Positions 51,648 to 62,320 are shown, counted from the stretch's first letter. The stretch: DNA of 64,000 nucleotides from Bolinopsis microptera (GCF_026151205.1 NC_087081.1:11161113-11225112); one strand, 5' to 3'. Notes: generated from the sequence alone by a model not told the origin. Program-made: numbers and translations.

Positions 51648-52588
51648 ATGAATATTTTTTATACTAATGCTAATGGACTATTTAATAAAATTGATGAACT
51701 AACACATGTATTCTATCAGTTTATAAATCCATTCATGTAATCTGCATTACAGAAACTCATTTTAATAGTGATATTTTAGATGCTGAAATTTTTATTGAAG
51801 GTTTTTGTATGTTTAGAAAAGACAGAGATTTTAAAATCGATAACTCCACTAGCAACATAAGTGGAGGTGGAGGTTCTATTATTTATATTTAAAACAGTTG
51901 TAATGCTCCATTAGTGAGCTCATTTTTAAAAGCACCAGACTCTTTAGCTATTAATGTCAATACCTCTGGTGGATTGATTAGTATTTGTTGTATTTATAGG
52001 TCTACTTCTTTGAATTTGGACCAGAACAATATGTTATTATCTTGCATCAAGAACATTATATCTAGTGAAAAGAATGTTTTTGAAACCATTACCATAGGAG
52101 ATTTTAACCTACCTAATGTATCTTGGGAAACTGGTAGTGTAAATAGTGGTATTTCTACTAAGAATCAGGTTTTAATGATTCAACAAAAGTATATTGATAT
52201 ATTTTTTATTGTATTTTGTGCAAAGTGTATGAAAAGTTGGTGAGGGCACATTTACTAACATTTTTAGAAGAATGAATTTCAAAGCATCAGCATGGATTTG
52301 TGAAGGGTTAATCTTGTCTATCTAATCTCTTATATTTTAGACAAAGGTGCTCCTGTCGATCTTTTGTATTTTGATTTTAGTAAGGCTTTTGACACAGTCC
52401 CCCACTTTAGACTTCTATCTAAATTGGAGGGGTTTGGGGTCAAGGGAAAAGTTTTAGATGTTATAAAAAAATTTCTGACAGACAGAACCATGAGGGTTTG
52501 TGTAGAAGGACAATGGTCTGAGGTGAAACACGTGTTATCTGGTGTTCCCCAGGGGTCAGTATTAGGTCCTTTGCTATTTATTCTTTAT
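51648..52588 (+). pseudogene. LINE-C ORF2, 5' part (endonuclease and start of RT), broken
   Basis: Begins MNIFYTNANGLFNKIDEL. The endonuclease blocks ICITETHF, CCIYRSTSLN and IGDFNLPNVSWE are visible across at least one stop and one frameshift. A deletion then joins to GFVKG...LLYFDFSKAFDTVPH (RT motif A) and VLSGVPQGSVLGPLLFILY (motif B). The sequence ends abruptly at 52588, where LINE-B has inserted. Confidence 0.8.
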
Positions 52589-52958
52589 TTTTTAATACTT
52601 TCAACACTACTAATACTTTCAACACTACTATATAACAAATAATTTGAGGACCCCTAGTGGGAATTAACACCTCAATCAAATGTAGCAACCATTACAGGTT
52701 GTATGTCGATGTAAATGGTTGTTGCATGATAGTTTATTTAAAGACATCCTAAAGACTATCAGACATCGTTTTTAAGAGCTGTTAACTCCCATCTATTACC
52801 TATCACCCATCTATCACCTAAAGAATATCAGACACCACTCATTCCCATCTTCTGAATTGCTGCAAAGGTACTGTAATCAACAACTAAATAACTATAAACA
52901 GTAGCATCGGTTTTAGACTCTATCCTGAATTCTTTGCATTATTGTGTTTATTTGAACT

Positions 52959-54569
52959 ATGTCCGGTATCCCAATCAGAAATTACAGCCTTCGTGACAGA
53001 CCTAACAGTGCAAAAGCAAAATGTTCTACCTGTGTATCACTAAGTCTTGAAAACGACAATTTGAGGAGACAAATTGCTCGTCTAACCAAACTTACCCAAG
53101 GCTCAGGCCATGACAAAATTGCGGTTCCATTCTCTTGCGGGGACAATGTTCTTATCTCTGAACATGAATCAGAAACTCAAAACTGTGAAGTTAGCAGTGT
53201 GACTGAACTTAATAGCAACCCATCTCTTGTGAATTCTTCTGATGTTAACAAACAATCTTCAACCAGTGTTAACGTTGTGGGTAAGTCCATCAATCCATAT
53301 CATGATTTGAGTCGAGGTGTATTCAGGTTTGTTGATACTCTCAAGTTGGATATGGAAACACAATACACACAAACGTTTAACAATAGGGCTGTAGCATACT
53401 ATGGGGATTTCCCATATGCCTACAATGGAGGCTTCCATAACACAAGGCCGTTAAATGACAATCCCTTATTAAAGTCTATTTTAGAACGTTTACGCTCACA
53501 GTTCCCAAGTCTGAAATTTAACAGCGCCATGATCACTAAGTATGAAAATGGCAAGCAAGGAATACCATTTCATTCAGATGATGAGAGGTCCATATCACCA
53601 GGCTCCATGATTTCCACCATATCGTTAGGAGCAACAAGAGTCCTCAGTTTTAGGTCTAAAAGCAAAGTCCATGTTGCCAATCTTACTCTCTCCCATGGCG
53701 ACATAATGATTATGACCAGAAAATCTCAGGACAGCTTTGAACACAGCCTTATTCAGGACCATACTGATGACATGAGAATTAGCATTACTCTGCGCCAGAT
53801 TGATGGCAGTGCAACCTTGTCTGCTCCACTCGATACCTCAAGTAAGCCTTTCGTTACTGTAAGAGAAACTGAACCCTCAATCAAAGGGAAATCATCACCC
53901 AACAAAATCACTCATAAGAGCACCGTACCCCCTGCTTCAGTCAAAAGCAAATCCCTTGCTGTGTATGTTAGCTCAAGCATGTTCTCCAAGTTAGATGCTA
54001 CAAAACTATCCTCTGCTCATCAAGAAGCACATGTATTTCACTATCCTGGTGGCATTGCAAACGGTATCAATGAACGCTTCCACTCAGATGAAAGAAAGAG
54101 GTCAATTGATGCAAATAATGTGAAGACCATCGTACTCATGTGTGGAACTAATGATGTGGACTTAATCCTAGAGAGTCCTCGACACATGAGGAATAGATTA
54201 TTGTCACCCGATGAGTTCACAGGAAAAGCAAAGGCCCTTGATATTACCAATCGCTCTATTGATAATCTGATCCAGTCACTTCACTCGTGGGCTCCAGCTG
54301 CAAAAATTAAGATCATAAACATTTTACCAAGAGAAAGTTTTGCTAGAAATAAAGTGATAAATGACATCAATATCTTTTTATCTAAGATTCCTTCCAAATA
54401 CTCGTTTGTTAGCTTTATACCCACAGAGATGAATCGATTTTTGTTTAGTGATAGATCTGGATTTAGGAAATCATCTTGTTTTAGTAGATTTGGGGAAGAC
54501 AATGTGCATCTAAACAGCGATGGTATCTTTAAACTAGCAAAGCACATCAAGTACCATGCTCACCATTGA
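52959..54569 (+). CDS. LINE-B ORF1 protein: AlkB-like dioxygenase plus SGNH hydrolase (536 aa)
   Basis: Starts at an ATG and is uninterrupted. Residues 29-47 form a short coiled coil. Residues about 120-282 are an AlkB-like Fe(II)/2-oxoglutarate dioxygenase: AYYGDFPYAY (145-154), then FNSAMITKYENG (187-198), iron ligands H205-S-D207 in PFHSDDE, ISLGATRVLSFRS (221-233), third ligand H262 in FEHSL, and RISITLR (273-279), the R-x5-R that binds 2-oxoglutarate and substrate. AlkB enzymes oxidatively remove alkyl groups from DNA or RNA bases. Residues about 330-536 resemble an SGNH esterase: a Ser block (VSSSMFSKL, 337-345, lacking the usual GDS), CGTND (395-399) and DNVHLN (514-519). CR1/L2 ORF1 proteins often have an esterase domain; the AlkB domain is the surprise. 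No zinc finger precedes it. Confidence 0.92.
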   Translation: MSGIPIRNYSLRDRPNSAKAKCSTCVSLSLENDNLRRQIARLTKLTQGSGHDKIAVPFSCGDNVLISEHESETQNCEVSSVTELNSNPSLVNSSDVNKQSSTSVNVVGKSINPYHDLSRGVFRFVDTLKLDMETQYTQTFNNRAVAYYGDFPYAYNGGFHNTRPLNDNPLLKSILERLRSQFPSLKFNSAMITKYENGKQGIPFHSDDERSISPGSMISTISLGATRVLSFRSKSKVHVANLTLSHGDIMIMTRKSQDSFEHSLIQDHTDDMRISITLRQIDGSATLSAPLDTSSKPFVTVRETEPSIKGKSSPNKITHKSTVPPASVKSKSLAVYVSSSMFSKLDATKLSSAHQEAHVFHYPGGIANGINERFHSDERKRSIDANNVKTIVLMCGTNDVDLILESPRHMRNRLLSPDEFTGKAKALDITNRSIDNLIQSLHSWAPAAKIKIINILPRESFARNKVINDINIFLSKIPSKYSFVSFIPTEMNRFLFSDRSGFRKSSCFSRFGEDNVHLNSDGIFKLAKHIKYHAHH

Positions 54570-54704
54570 AATCGACATGACATTTCCACCTGAATATTTA
54601 TTTTGATTTCAAGTTTAAAACTTTTCTATTGAAAATATTTACAGGCAGATAATTTTCACCTGATTTTAGTTTAATCAGACACAACGACTAACACGTTTTG
54701 TGAA

Positions 54705-57682
54705 ATGACAAATATTCACAACTCAGCTGACAAATTTCATAACCTTTGCATTGGTCACTGTAACATTCAAGGTGGTCTCCTAAATTTAGCTAAAAGTAAT
54801 GAACTTACTCAACTCATTCGAGATCATAAGCTAGACATACTGTCCCTAAATGAGATGAATCTTAATGATACTATTGACACAGACACCATAAATATTCCTT
54901 CCTCCTTCAACATTATGCGATGCGACAGGCCAAACAGTTCTAGGGGTGGTTGTGGCTTAATGATAAACAAAAAACTAGCTTACACAGAATTAGTTATGGA
55001 TAGTAAGCTTGATAACATTGAAGCATTATGGGTGAAGCTTAAGAATAGCAAGATCAATGTTTGCTGCTTCTATCGCTCTGGAAATTATTGCAGTGTTGAT
55101 AACTTTATTGAGTACATTCATTTTTGCATGAAAAAATTGAACGGGAAAAAGGTTATCTGGATTGGGGATATAAACATTGACCAGAATAATATCTCATCCA
55201 CCCAGTACAAAAAATTAGATATGACCTTGAGATGTTACAATCTAGTTCAAACCATTCAAGGGATAACTAGAGTTGCTAAACGTGGAGACAATTTTACCCA
55301 GACTACTATTGATGTAATATTCACTAACTGTTATGCAGATTTTGTTCAATCTTCTGTTCTTGATGAACGTATTGGGGATCATCAAGCTATTATGTGTGAG
55401 ATAGATTGTAAAGTACCTATAGCTCCTAAATTTGAAAAGGTTGAAATTAGAAATCATTGTAAACGTAATGTTAAACAATTCTTAGACTATCTAGATACCT
55501 GTTCTGATTACAGTCCACTATTGGAAAGTACAGATGTTGAAGCTATCACTGCTGGCCTTTGTCATCATATTGAACAGGCATATGCAACCTTCTTCCCTTG
55601 CAAGACCATAGAAAGGCATGAAAAGTTCATACATAAACCTTCTACTGAACTTTTAAATGCCATTAATCATACACATTTTCTTCTAAAGAAATTCCGTAAA
55701 AAGAAGGATAAGAGAGACAATAGAAATTGCAATAAATGTGGTATATGTAGCAAATGTATAAAGTGTAATGAGGCCTGGGATTGCTACAAGATTCAGAGAA
55801 ATATTAGAAATAAATTAGCTAAAACCTGCAAAAAAGCTAATGTAATCGATGATCTACAAGTTAAAAGTGCCAAGAATGATCTTAAAGGGGTATGGAAAAC
55901 TATCAAACTGGCATCAAATATGACCCCTGGTACAACTAATTGTCAAACTATCAATAAGAATGATCCTGAGCTATTTAACTTTCATTTTGCAAATGTTGGA
56001 TCAAGATTACAAAATCAGGCCCCCAATATTGAAAGAGTTAGTTTTACTGATTTTTTACCTCCTAGAACTTCTAACATCTCATTTGATAGATTCCAAGAAA
56101 TAAATGAAACTGATATCCTAATGTATGTCGAAACGCTCAAGAATGACAAGGCCTCATATGACGATGTGCCTCTATTTTTACTTAAGCAAGCTGTACCACA
56201 CATAGTTGAGCCACTGACCCATATTGTCAATTTGAGCCTTAATACAGGTGTTGTACCAACCCTTTGTAAAAAAGCTAGAGTAACTCCCATCCATAAGGCA
56301 GGAATGAAAGATGATCCTAATAATTACAGGCCAATATCCATCCTTCCACTTGTAGGAAAACTTATAGAATACTTTGTCGGCAAGCAACTCACTGATTACA
56401 TGGAAGAGAACAAACTTTTCATCCGGCATCAATATGGCTTTCGGAAAAATCACTCCACAACTTATTTGATGTACGATCTGATGGACGAAATATATATGAG
56501 TAAATCTAAGTCTTATAAACCAGGAATCATCTTTCTTGATCTTAAGAAGGCCTTTGACACAGTGAATCATGAAATATTGCTTCAAAAATTGGCATATTAT
56601 GGAATTGGTGGCATTGCTTTAACCTGGTTTAAGAACTTCTTATCTTGTAGATATCAATGCACTAGGATCAATGGCAAACTAAGTTCATTTTTAGAAGTTC
56701 TGAGTGGTGTACCACAAGGAAGCATCATTGGGCCTATATTATTTAGTATCTTCATAAATGACATCATTTATGCCTGTAACCTATCTAAGCCCTTTCTATT
56801 TGCAGATGATGGTGCACTATTCTTTGATCAAACCTGCAGAAGCACATTTATAAACATGAAAATAGAACTTATGACAATCTTTAAATGGCTCAGTGTAAAT
56901 AAATTATCACTCAATGAAAAGAAGACTGAATTCCTATTGTTTGATTCTGTTGATCAACATGATGAATTAACCATTGAATGTAATGAGGTAACTTTCACAA
57001 TCAAGGAGTGCAAAGAGACAAAATATCTTGGCCTCATTCTAGATAGTAAATTAAACTTCAAAAGCCATGTAGATTATATTATTAAGAAGGTCATGAAGAG
57101 AATTGGTGCCATGTATAGAAGTAAAGCACTGCTACCCATTAAATATAGGAAAATGTTTGCCAATGCACTCATGTTGCCACAATTCGATTATTTAGACACA
57201 ATCTATTGTAGAGCTGGCAAGACAAAACTTGCTGAACTTGACACTCTGTACAAAAAGGTAGCCAAAATAGCTCTCAACGTTCCACAAACAGAGAGCAGCC
57301 TTAATGTTTATAGAGACATGAAATTTGGTTACCACTCCATCTTAGACGACAACTCCATCTGTCAAATTATATGTTTAGAATCATCCATGACAATTGTCCT
57401 ACAAACTTTATGAACAAATTTAGTTACATATCAGGAGGTAGTAGGAGCGGCGAAAGCTGCAACCTATATGTTAATAGATCAACATCACATAAAAACTTTC
57501 AATACTTGGGGGCAAAATGTTGGAATAATGTTCCAACAGATCTACGAAATCTGCCCGATGTTAAAAGCTTTAGTGATTCGTATAAGAAACAGCTACTCTC
57601 ATCTATAACAACAGACCCTAATTATACCGTCGACAATTCATATGACAAATTTTACACTGCAATCATAGTCGACGATAACTAA
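54705..57682 (+). CDS. LINE-B ORF2 protein: endonuclease / reverse transcriptase, one frameshift
   Basis: The first 902 codons run to 57413. The endonuclease shows IGHCNIQGG, LNEMNLND, WIGDINID, TTIDVIFTN and IGDHQAI. A Cys cluster (C342, 345, 348, 351, 354, 360) lies between the two enzymes. The RT shows NNYRPISILPLVGKLIE, QYGFRKNHST, FLDLKKAFDTVNH (motif A), VLSGVPQGSIIGPILFS (motif B) and FLFADDGALF (motif C, F699-ADD). Near 57371 the frame shifts by one base; the shifted frame carries the expected C-terminus (GAKCWNNVPTDLRNLPDVKS) to a stop at 57682. One lost base explains this. The copy is therefore nearly, but not fully, intact. Confidence 0.92.
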
Positions 57683-58593
57683 GTATCTTCTAATTCTTTT
57701 AAATCTGAGGCATATATAATTGATGTATCGAAAGGATTTTCCCTTTTTTACCACCTTACCATTTTGATTGATTTTGCACATGACTGACATGTTTTAACCG
57801 GAGAAAGGGTTCGCACAGTGGTAGTTTTATAAACCACTTTTAATTTATTGACCTATTATAATACCTAGTGGTAGTTTTATAGACCACATTTAATTTATTT
57901 ACTTATTATACTTAGTATTTATTTTTGGTGACTGTATCACCCAGTTTTAACATTTGATAATTGTACAGTTTATTGACGACACATTGACTGAATGTTATTT
58001 TATATTCTAATTTATATTCTAGATATTTTATTTATTTTTCAACAGACGACAACTTCCTGTTTTTTCTTCTATATTAGTTACTCATATCTCTTTTACAGAC
58101 TTTTTTACAAGGACATTGACAGATGATACTCACATTAGGCATTCATTATTGCATCTAAATTATTTCACTTGCATTAGGTTTAGAAATTTATTCTCTGGTT
58201 AACAGATTTCAAATGTTTAATTAATTTGTAGTATGACAGTAAGGTATATAAGAAGTTATTTAATTTTGCTTGGGCTATTATATTGACTATTGAGGTTTAA
58301 TGATGATATGGAATTTGAATTCTATATAAATTTACACTATGTGGTTGGGGCATTTTGCATAGTAAATATGGTTACTACTCCTATATATCATATTATTTGA
58401 TTGGTATTCGATTTCTGATTATTTCTCTAGGAATATGATTATTATATCTCAATTTGGCTTTAGGTAGGGTGCCCCGCTAAAAGAACTGGATTCTTCCAGG
58501 AAGCATCCCGTGCACAGACCTTGGTCTACATATATATTAAATTATTAACCATTCATTCTGTATGTGCACGAAAATTTATTTCAATCAATCAAT
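57683..58593 (+). other. LINE-B 3' untranslated region
   Basis: Non-coding. A block with GTGGTAGTTTTATA, ACCACTTTTAATTTATT and TATTATA is duplicated in tandem at about 57819-57915. The region ends in the TCAA tail at 58581-58593. Confidence 0.7.
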
Positions 58594-59614
58594 ATAAACG
58601 ATTAACCTGACATTGTTAAAAATAAGATTAAATTATTTGCAGATGATCTCAAGTTAGTTTTTAATGCAGCTAACCATGGAAGTGTATCTGATGATATTTT
58701 AGAACTCGAAATTTGGGAGAGTATTTGGCACTTAAACTTCAATCCTGCCAAGTGTAAAGTAGTTCATATTAATCTGAATAATAATCCTAACTTAAACTAT
58801 ATTGTAAATGGAGTAGAACTAGAAGTATCTGCACAGCAAAAAGATTTAGGGGTTATTACCCATATAATAGCTCCTTGCTTTGGAATGAACAGATAAAAGC
58901 ATGTATTTCTAAAGCAAATCGTATGATCTGCTGGATTGTAAGGAATTTAGTTATTAGAGAACAGGTTGTAATGATAGCTATTTATAAAGCTTTGATAAGA
59001 CCTCATCTTGAGTATTGTGTCCAATTGTGGAATCCATTTGCGGCTCATGGAAGTTGGGGGACTATTTTGGAGCTGGAGAGCGTCCAGAGGTGGTTTACCC
59101 GTCTTATTGATGAGGTGGGTACTCTTCCATACAGCCGTAGACTGGATATCCTCAATTTGACAACACTGGCAGAGGGGCGAATACGTGGGGACCTTATTGA
59201 AGCTTTTAAAGTAACTAGTGGTTTGACTGAACATGGATCGGGTTTGTTCAGAATGAGCAGATCTGGTCTTAATCTTGTTTCAACCAATAGATGTAGTAAA
59301 AGTGTAACTAAAGTGAAGAATCTCCAGTCTTCTTTTCTTCCGGAGCGAGTCATTCCTTATTGGAACAAACTCCCTTCAGATGTCAAGAACTGCTCGACAG
59401 TTTTAAAGTTAGATTGGAAGGATTTAAGAAAGAAATGATTTCTAAAAACAGTGTAAATGATTTTTATTTTTGGAATGTTTCAAATGAAGTTTTAGGGAAA
59501 ATTGAAGGACCCAGTTATTTAAGCAATAAGGAGAGACATAATGAATATCTTTGGTTTCATCCTTTTGTGGCAAAGAAGCGTTTTGTAAATCTTTATTCCA
59601 CTGGGAAGTTTTAA
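58594..59614 (+). pseudogene. LINE-C ORF2, 3' part (RT motif C to C-terminus), broken
   Basis: Resumes IND(stop)PDIVKNKIKLFADDLKLV, the motif C region, and continues WHLNFNPAKCKVVHI and QKDLGVIT. After a frameshift near 58860 it reads IRPHLEYCVQLWNP, LESVQRWFTRLI and VIPYWNKLPSDVKNCSTV. A second frameshift near 59400 leads to KVRLEGFKKEM...FVNLYSTGKF-stop. The order exactly completes the fragment that ends at 52588. Confidence 0.85.
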
Positions 59615-60180
59615 TGAATTATTTATATATAATGTATTAGATTTTATTAATTAATAAAATTAAATTTGATAAATCATTAATGTTGATGGAAAAATATATT
59701 AATTTAAATTATTTTTCTATTTAGTGCAATGATATTTTGTAGACACTTGTGATGATGTTATGTCATAATCTTTACTTACTTACTTACTTACTTACCGGGT
59801 TTACCCTTTCTAGCAAATGGCAAGCACACAGGATTAACCAATTGGAGCGGACAGTTGCGGATCAGTGGCAGCAGACTACCGTCCATTGGACATTATTGCA
59901 CTACAAGAATATTGTTACCTGGGGACCTCAGGCTATTATATTAATATAGATTTGGCGGAATGACAGGCAGAATTTGACTACTTATAATTTGGAGTTATAG
60001 CCTAAAGTTTGCTGCTTCAATTTGTTCGCAAGTTAAGAGTCTAAAGAGAAATTCTCCAAGAGAAATCAAGTTCATAATTTGGAGTGAAGCCGTGTTTAAT
60101 GCAAATGATACTTTTAAAATATTTGCTCCAAATTAATAAGCATAAGTGAATAGTGATATTAGACTGCACGCGTCTCGGTA
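59615..60180. other. Spacer after LINE-C
   Basis: AT-rich, partly LINE-C 3' untranslated sequence. A short CTTA tetranucleotide tract (four to five copies) lies at 59773-59793. No gene seen. Confidence 0.4.
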
Positions 60181-60555
60181 CACAGGGGGGCTGAAACCAG
60201 GTTTTCGATCAAACACTGCCATTTGTAGTCAAGCGTCACCAACAGTTGCTCTCGTCCAATGAAATTGCAGAATTTTGCTTAACGGGTGATACTCGTAAAA
60301 AATATCTGTTCCATATATTGTCCCGTATACAGGATCGTCGACGAGCCCAACTCGGCGCGCGTCCTGGTAGGTTATAAACCTACAACATTTTGCAAGTTAT
60401 TATGCATAATTGAATTACATGCATACATATATTCATATGAGGAGTTTGGCGTACAATACTAATGCAGCGATTTCATTGGACGAGAGCAACTGTTGGAGAC
60501 GTTTGACTACAAATAACAGCGTTTGATCGAAAACCTGCAGTTTCAGCTCCCCTGT
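60181..60555. mobile_element. MITE with ~90-bp inverted ends (hAT-like)
   Basis: The left end, CACAGGGGGGCTGAAACCAG, and the right end, complementary from CTGCAGTTTCAGCTCCCCTG, match over about 90 bases including GGTTTTCGATCAAAC and CAACAGTTGCTCTCGTCCAA. The CAGGGG start resembles hAT MITEs, but I could not find a clear 8-base target duplication. It contains one copy of the 105-base repeat described at 60279. Confidence 0.8.
60279..60385 (+). repeat. 105-base dispersed repeat, copy 1 of 3
   Basis: Begins TTAACGGGTGATACTCGTAA and ends GTAGGTTATAAACCTACAA; the middle is GC-rich (GTCGACGAGCCCAACTCGGC). Other copies are at 61829-61910 (inverted, about 24 bases shorter) and 62321-62424 (direct). 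Confidence 0.9.
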
Positions 60556-61225
60556 GGATAGCGCAATGTATATGAACTACTTTACAATGTACAGCAGCAG
60601 TTAGCAGCAGTTAGCATGAGCAGCACCCAGCAAAAGTTACCGGCTGGCCGTGTTACTAGAGGTGGTTGTTTTCCAATAGCACGCGTGTCAGCGCGCATGA
60701 CGTTATGTTCACTAATCGCATGCGTGAATTACAATTTGAATTCAGCCATGCATGGAGTTTCACCTAACCATGTGTTGTAGGGTCATTTTGGCATTTTCCA
60801 AAATAACTATTTTGATCATAATCTAACCCTTTATTACAACAATGAATAGAAAGGACCGAGAAGAAGGACGTGGAGAGAGGAGAATACAGAGATAAGACGA
60901 AGGGATGCGCAGAGGAGATCGCGAGAAGTGGAGCCCTAATGGCAAGGAACTCGATAGACGGTTTAGATTCTAATATAGATTGACGTTGGGTTTTATTTGT
61001 AGCGCGATGCGTTACTGTGCCGGGCCACGCACTCAATGAGGCTTCTGACAGCGACATGCTAGATCGGCGAGATGCACTACTGTGCCGCGCCGAGCTGCCA
61101 TGAATTGACATCGTCAATTAAGGTTTTATATTTTAAGTTTATATGCATGACAGTATTAGTCCAGTATTTAAGGGTAGTATTTTAGGGCATATATTTATGT
61201 ACGACATTTAGTACAGCAGGGTAGT
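60556..61225. other. Spacer, no gene recognised
   Basis: Contains an R/E-rich purine stretch at 60841-60960 and GC-rich words (CTGTGCCGGGCCACGC, CTGTGCCGCGCCGAGC) that form a weak two-fold repeat at about 61015-61092. I see no supported exon. Confidence 0.35.
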
Positions 61226-61450
61226 GCAGAGAGTTTTAGGGTTAAACAGAAAGTTTATTTTAACATCTCTGTTTTGGTTATCAAAGAGTTCAGTTTAACA
61301 ACTCTGTTTTGGCTATAGGAGGATAGTTAAAGATATTGTTAAGAGCAGAGAGTTTTAGGGAAACAGAAAGTTTATTTTAACATCTCTGTTTTGGTTATCA
61401 GAGAGTTCTATTTTACACCTCTGTTTTGGCTATAGGAAGGATTGTTTAGG
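61226..61450 (+). repeat. Tandem duplication of a ~119-base unit
   Basis: The block from GCAGAGAGTTTTAGGG through ACATCTCTGTTTTGGTTATC to CTCTGTTTTGGCTATAGGA appears twice, at 61226 and 61345, with a few differences. Each unit itself contains two CTCTGTTTTGG words. Confidence 0.9.
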
Positions 61451-61828
61451 AAATTGTTTAGAGATTGCTGGGAAAAGTGGGAGATTGTGAATACTTTCGG
61501 GGGATACTTATTCTGGAGATATTGAAGGAAGGTTACCTTTTTTTGGTTTGAGAAGAGCTGATTTTGTAGTTAAAGTTTACGGTTAAAGAACTATTCGAAT
61601 TATTGACATAGTATTTGAGGAACACTGAGATATTGTAATTACAATTCTTGAACGGTTTATTCAAATTAAAGTATTTTCCCTTGTCACCTTGCAGAACAAA
61701 ATATAAAAGGAAAAGAGCCTTTTATCACATGTGCTTTCGCGCCGCTGCGGGCGCGCTTGTTTCACAAGTCAAGAGAGGTGGGGGCGCGCTACTGCAAGCG
61801 CAAGGGCTCTGGATAGAGCAACATGGAA

Positions 61829-61910
61829 TTGTAGGTTTACAACCTACCAGGCCGCGCGCCGAGTTGGACTCGGTATATGGAACAGATATTTTACGAGTAT
61901 CACCCGTTAA
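61829..61910 (-). repeat. 105-base dispersed repeat, copy 2 (inverted, shortened)
   Basis: The reverse complement of 60279-60385 with an internal gap in the GTCGAC region. It is preceded by GC-rich words (GCGCCGCTGCGGGCGCGC at 61738-61756). Confidence 0.88.
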
Positions 61911-62080
61911 AACATGGAGTCATGGCAACAACATTAATTTGCAAAGTTGAAAAGCTGCGATTTTTAGTTTGGCCCAAAATCATACTTTTCAGGACAATTC
62001 AAAATCTACGCTGTACGTTGTCCCAAATTGTGCTCCTGAGGAGCTTGATTGACGCGGACGGTGTCGACCCATCGAGATCT

Positions 62081-62252
62081 TGTCATACGTTGTATGACCC
62101 GCCGCGCGGCTCCCCCTGTATCGTCTTCGACTATAGTGAAGCGACAGTGGGGGTCACCACATGATACAAGTAAAACTAAAGTTAGCTCCCCAGTTGGCAG
62201 ATACAGGGGAGCCGCGCACTTCGTGCGCGGCGGGTCATACAACGTATGACAA
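62081..62252. mobile_element. Palindromic MITE, 172 bp
   Basis: Inverted ends of about 45 bases: TGTCATACGTTGTATGACCC at the left, complementary to GGGTCATACAACGTATGACA at the right, and then CGCCGCGCG and GGCTCCCC(C)TGTATC. The terminal word CATACGTTGTATG is itself palindromic, so each end can fold alone. The right arm carries an extra GCACTTCGTGC hairpin. Confidence 0.9.
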
Positions 62253-62320
62253 AGTTTTACGAAACGGACATTTTGTTGAAAACCAAAACTTTCTATCTCT
62301 TTTACTTCCGAAGTTAGCTG

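Larger units (their letters stand above)
50604..52649 (+). repeat. Direct copies of a 40-base word at 50604-50645 and 52590-52649
   Basis: TAATACTTTCAACACTACTA continuing to AATTTGAGG occurs at 50608-50645, just before LINE-C begins. The same word occurs at 52611-52649, at the junction where LINE-B interrupts LINE-C, preceded there by an extra partial copy (52590-52610). The two sites are about 2 kb apart. The feature span covers both copies, not the sequence between. Confidence 0.9.
52589..58593 (+). mobile_element. LINE-B: young CR1-like LINE encoding an AlkB-SGNH ORF1 protein
   Basis: About 6.0 kb inserted into the RT gene of LINE-C, between codons for ILY and IND. It carries ORF1 (52959-54569) and ORF2 (54705-57682), with a 135-base gap, then a 3' untranslated region with a 60-base internal duplication (57819-57915). 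The 3' end is a tandem tail, TCAATCAATCAAT, as in CR1/L2 types that lack poly(A). ORF1 is intact, and ORF2 has a single frameshift near its end, so insertion is recent compared with LINE-C. The 5' junction contains copied sequence from 2 kb upstream, so the exact 5' end lies between 52589 and about 52650. Confidence 0.9.
50646..59614 (+). mobile_element. LINE-C: decayed CR1-like LINE, split by LINE-B
   Basis: An older element: ORF1 with a PHD finger (50656-51618), ORF2 endonuclease remnants (51648-52240), then an RT start (about 52350-52588). The RT sentence stops at GPLLFILY, is interrupted by 6 kb of LINE-B, and resumes at 58594 with INDxPDIVKNKIKLFADD. It continues to the C-terminal domain, ending at 59614. 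It carries stops, frameshifts and an internal deletion between endonuclease and RT. Confidence 0.88.
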
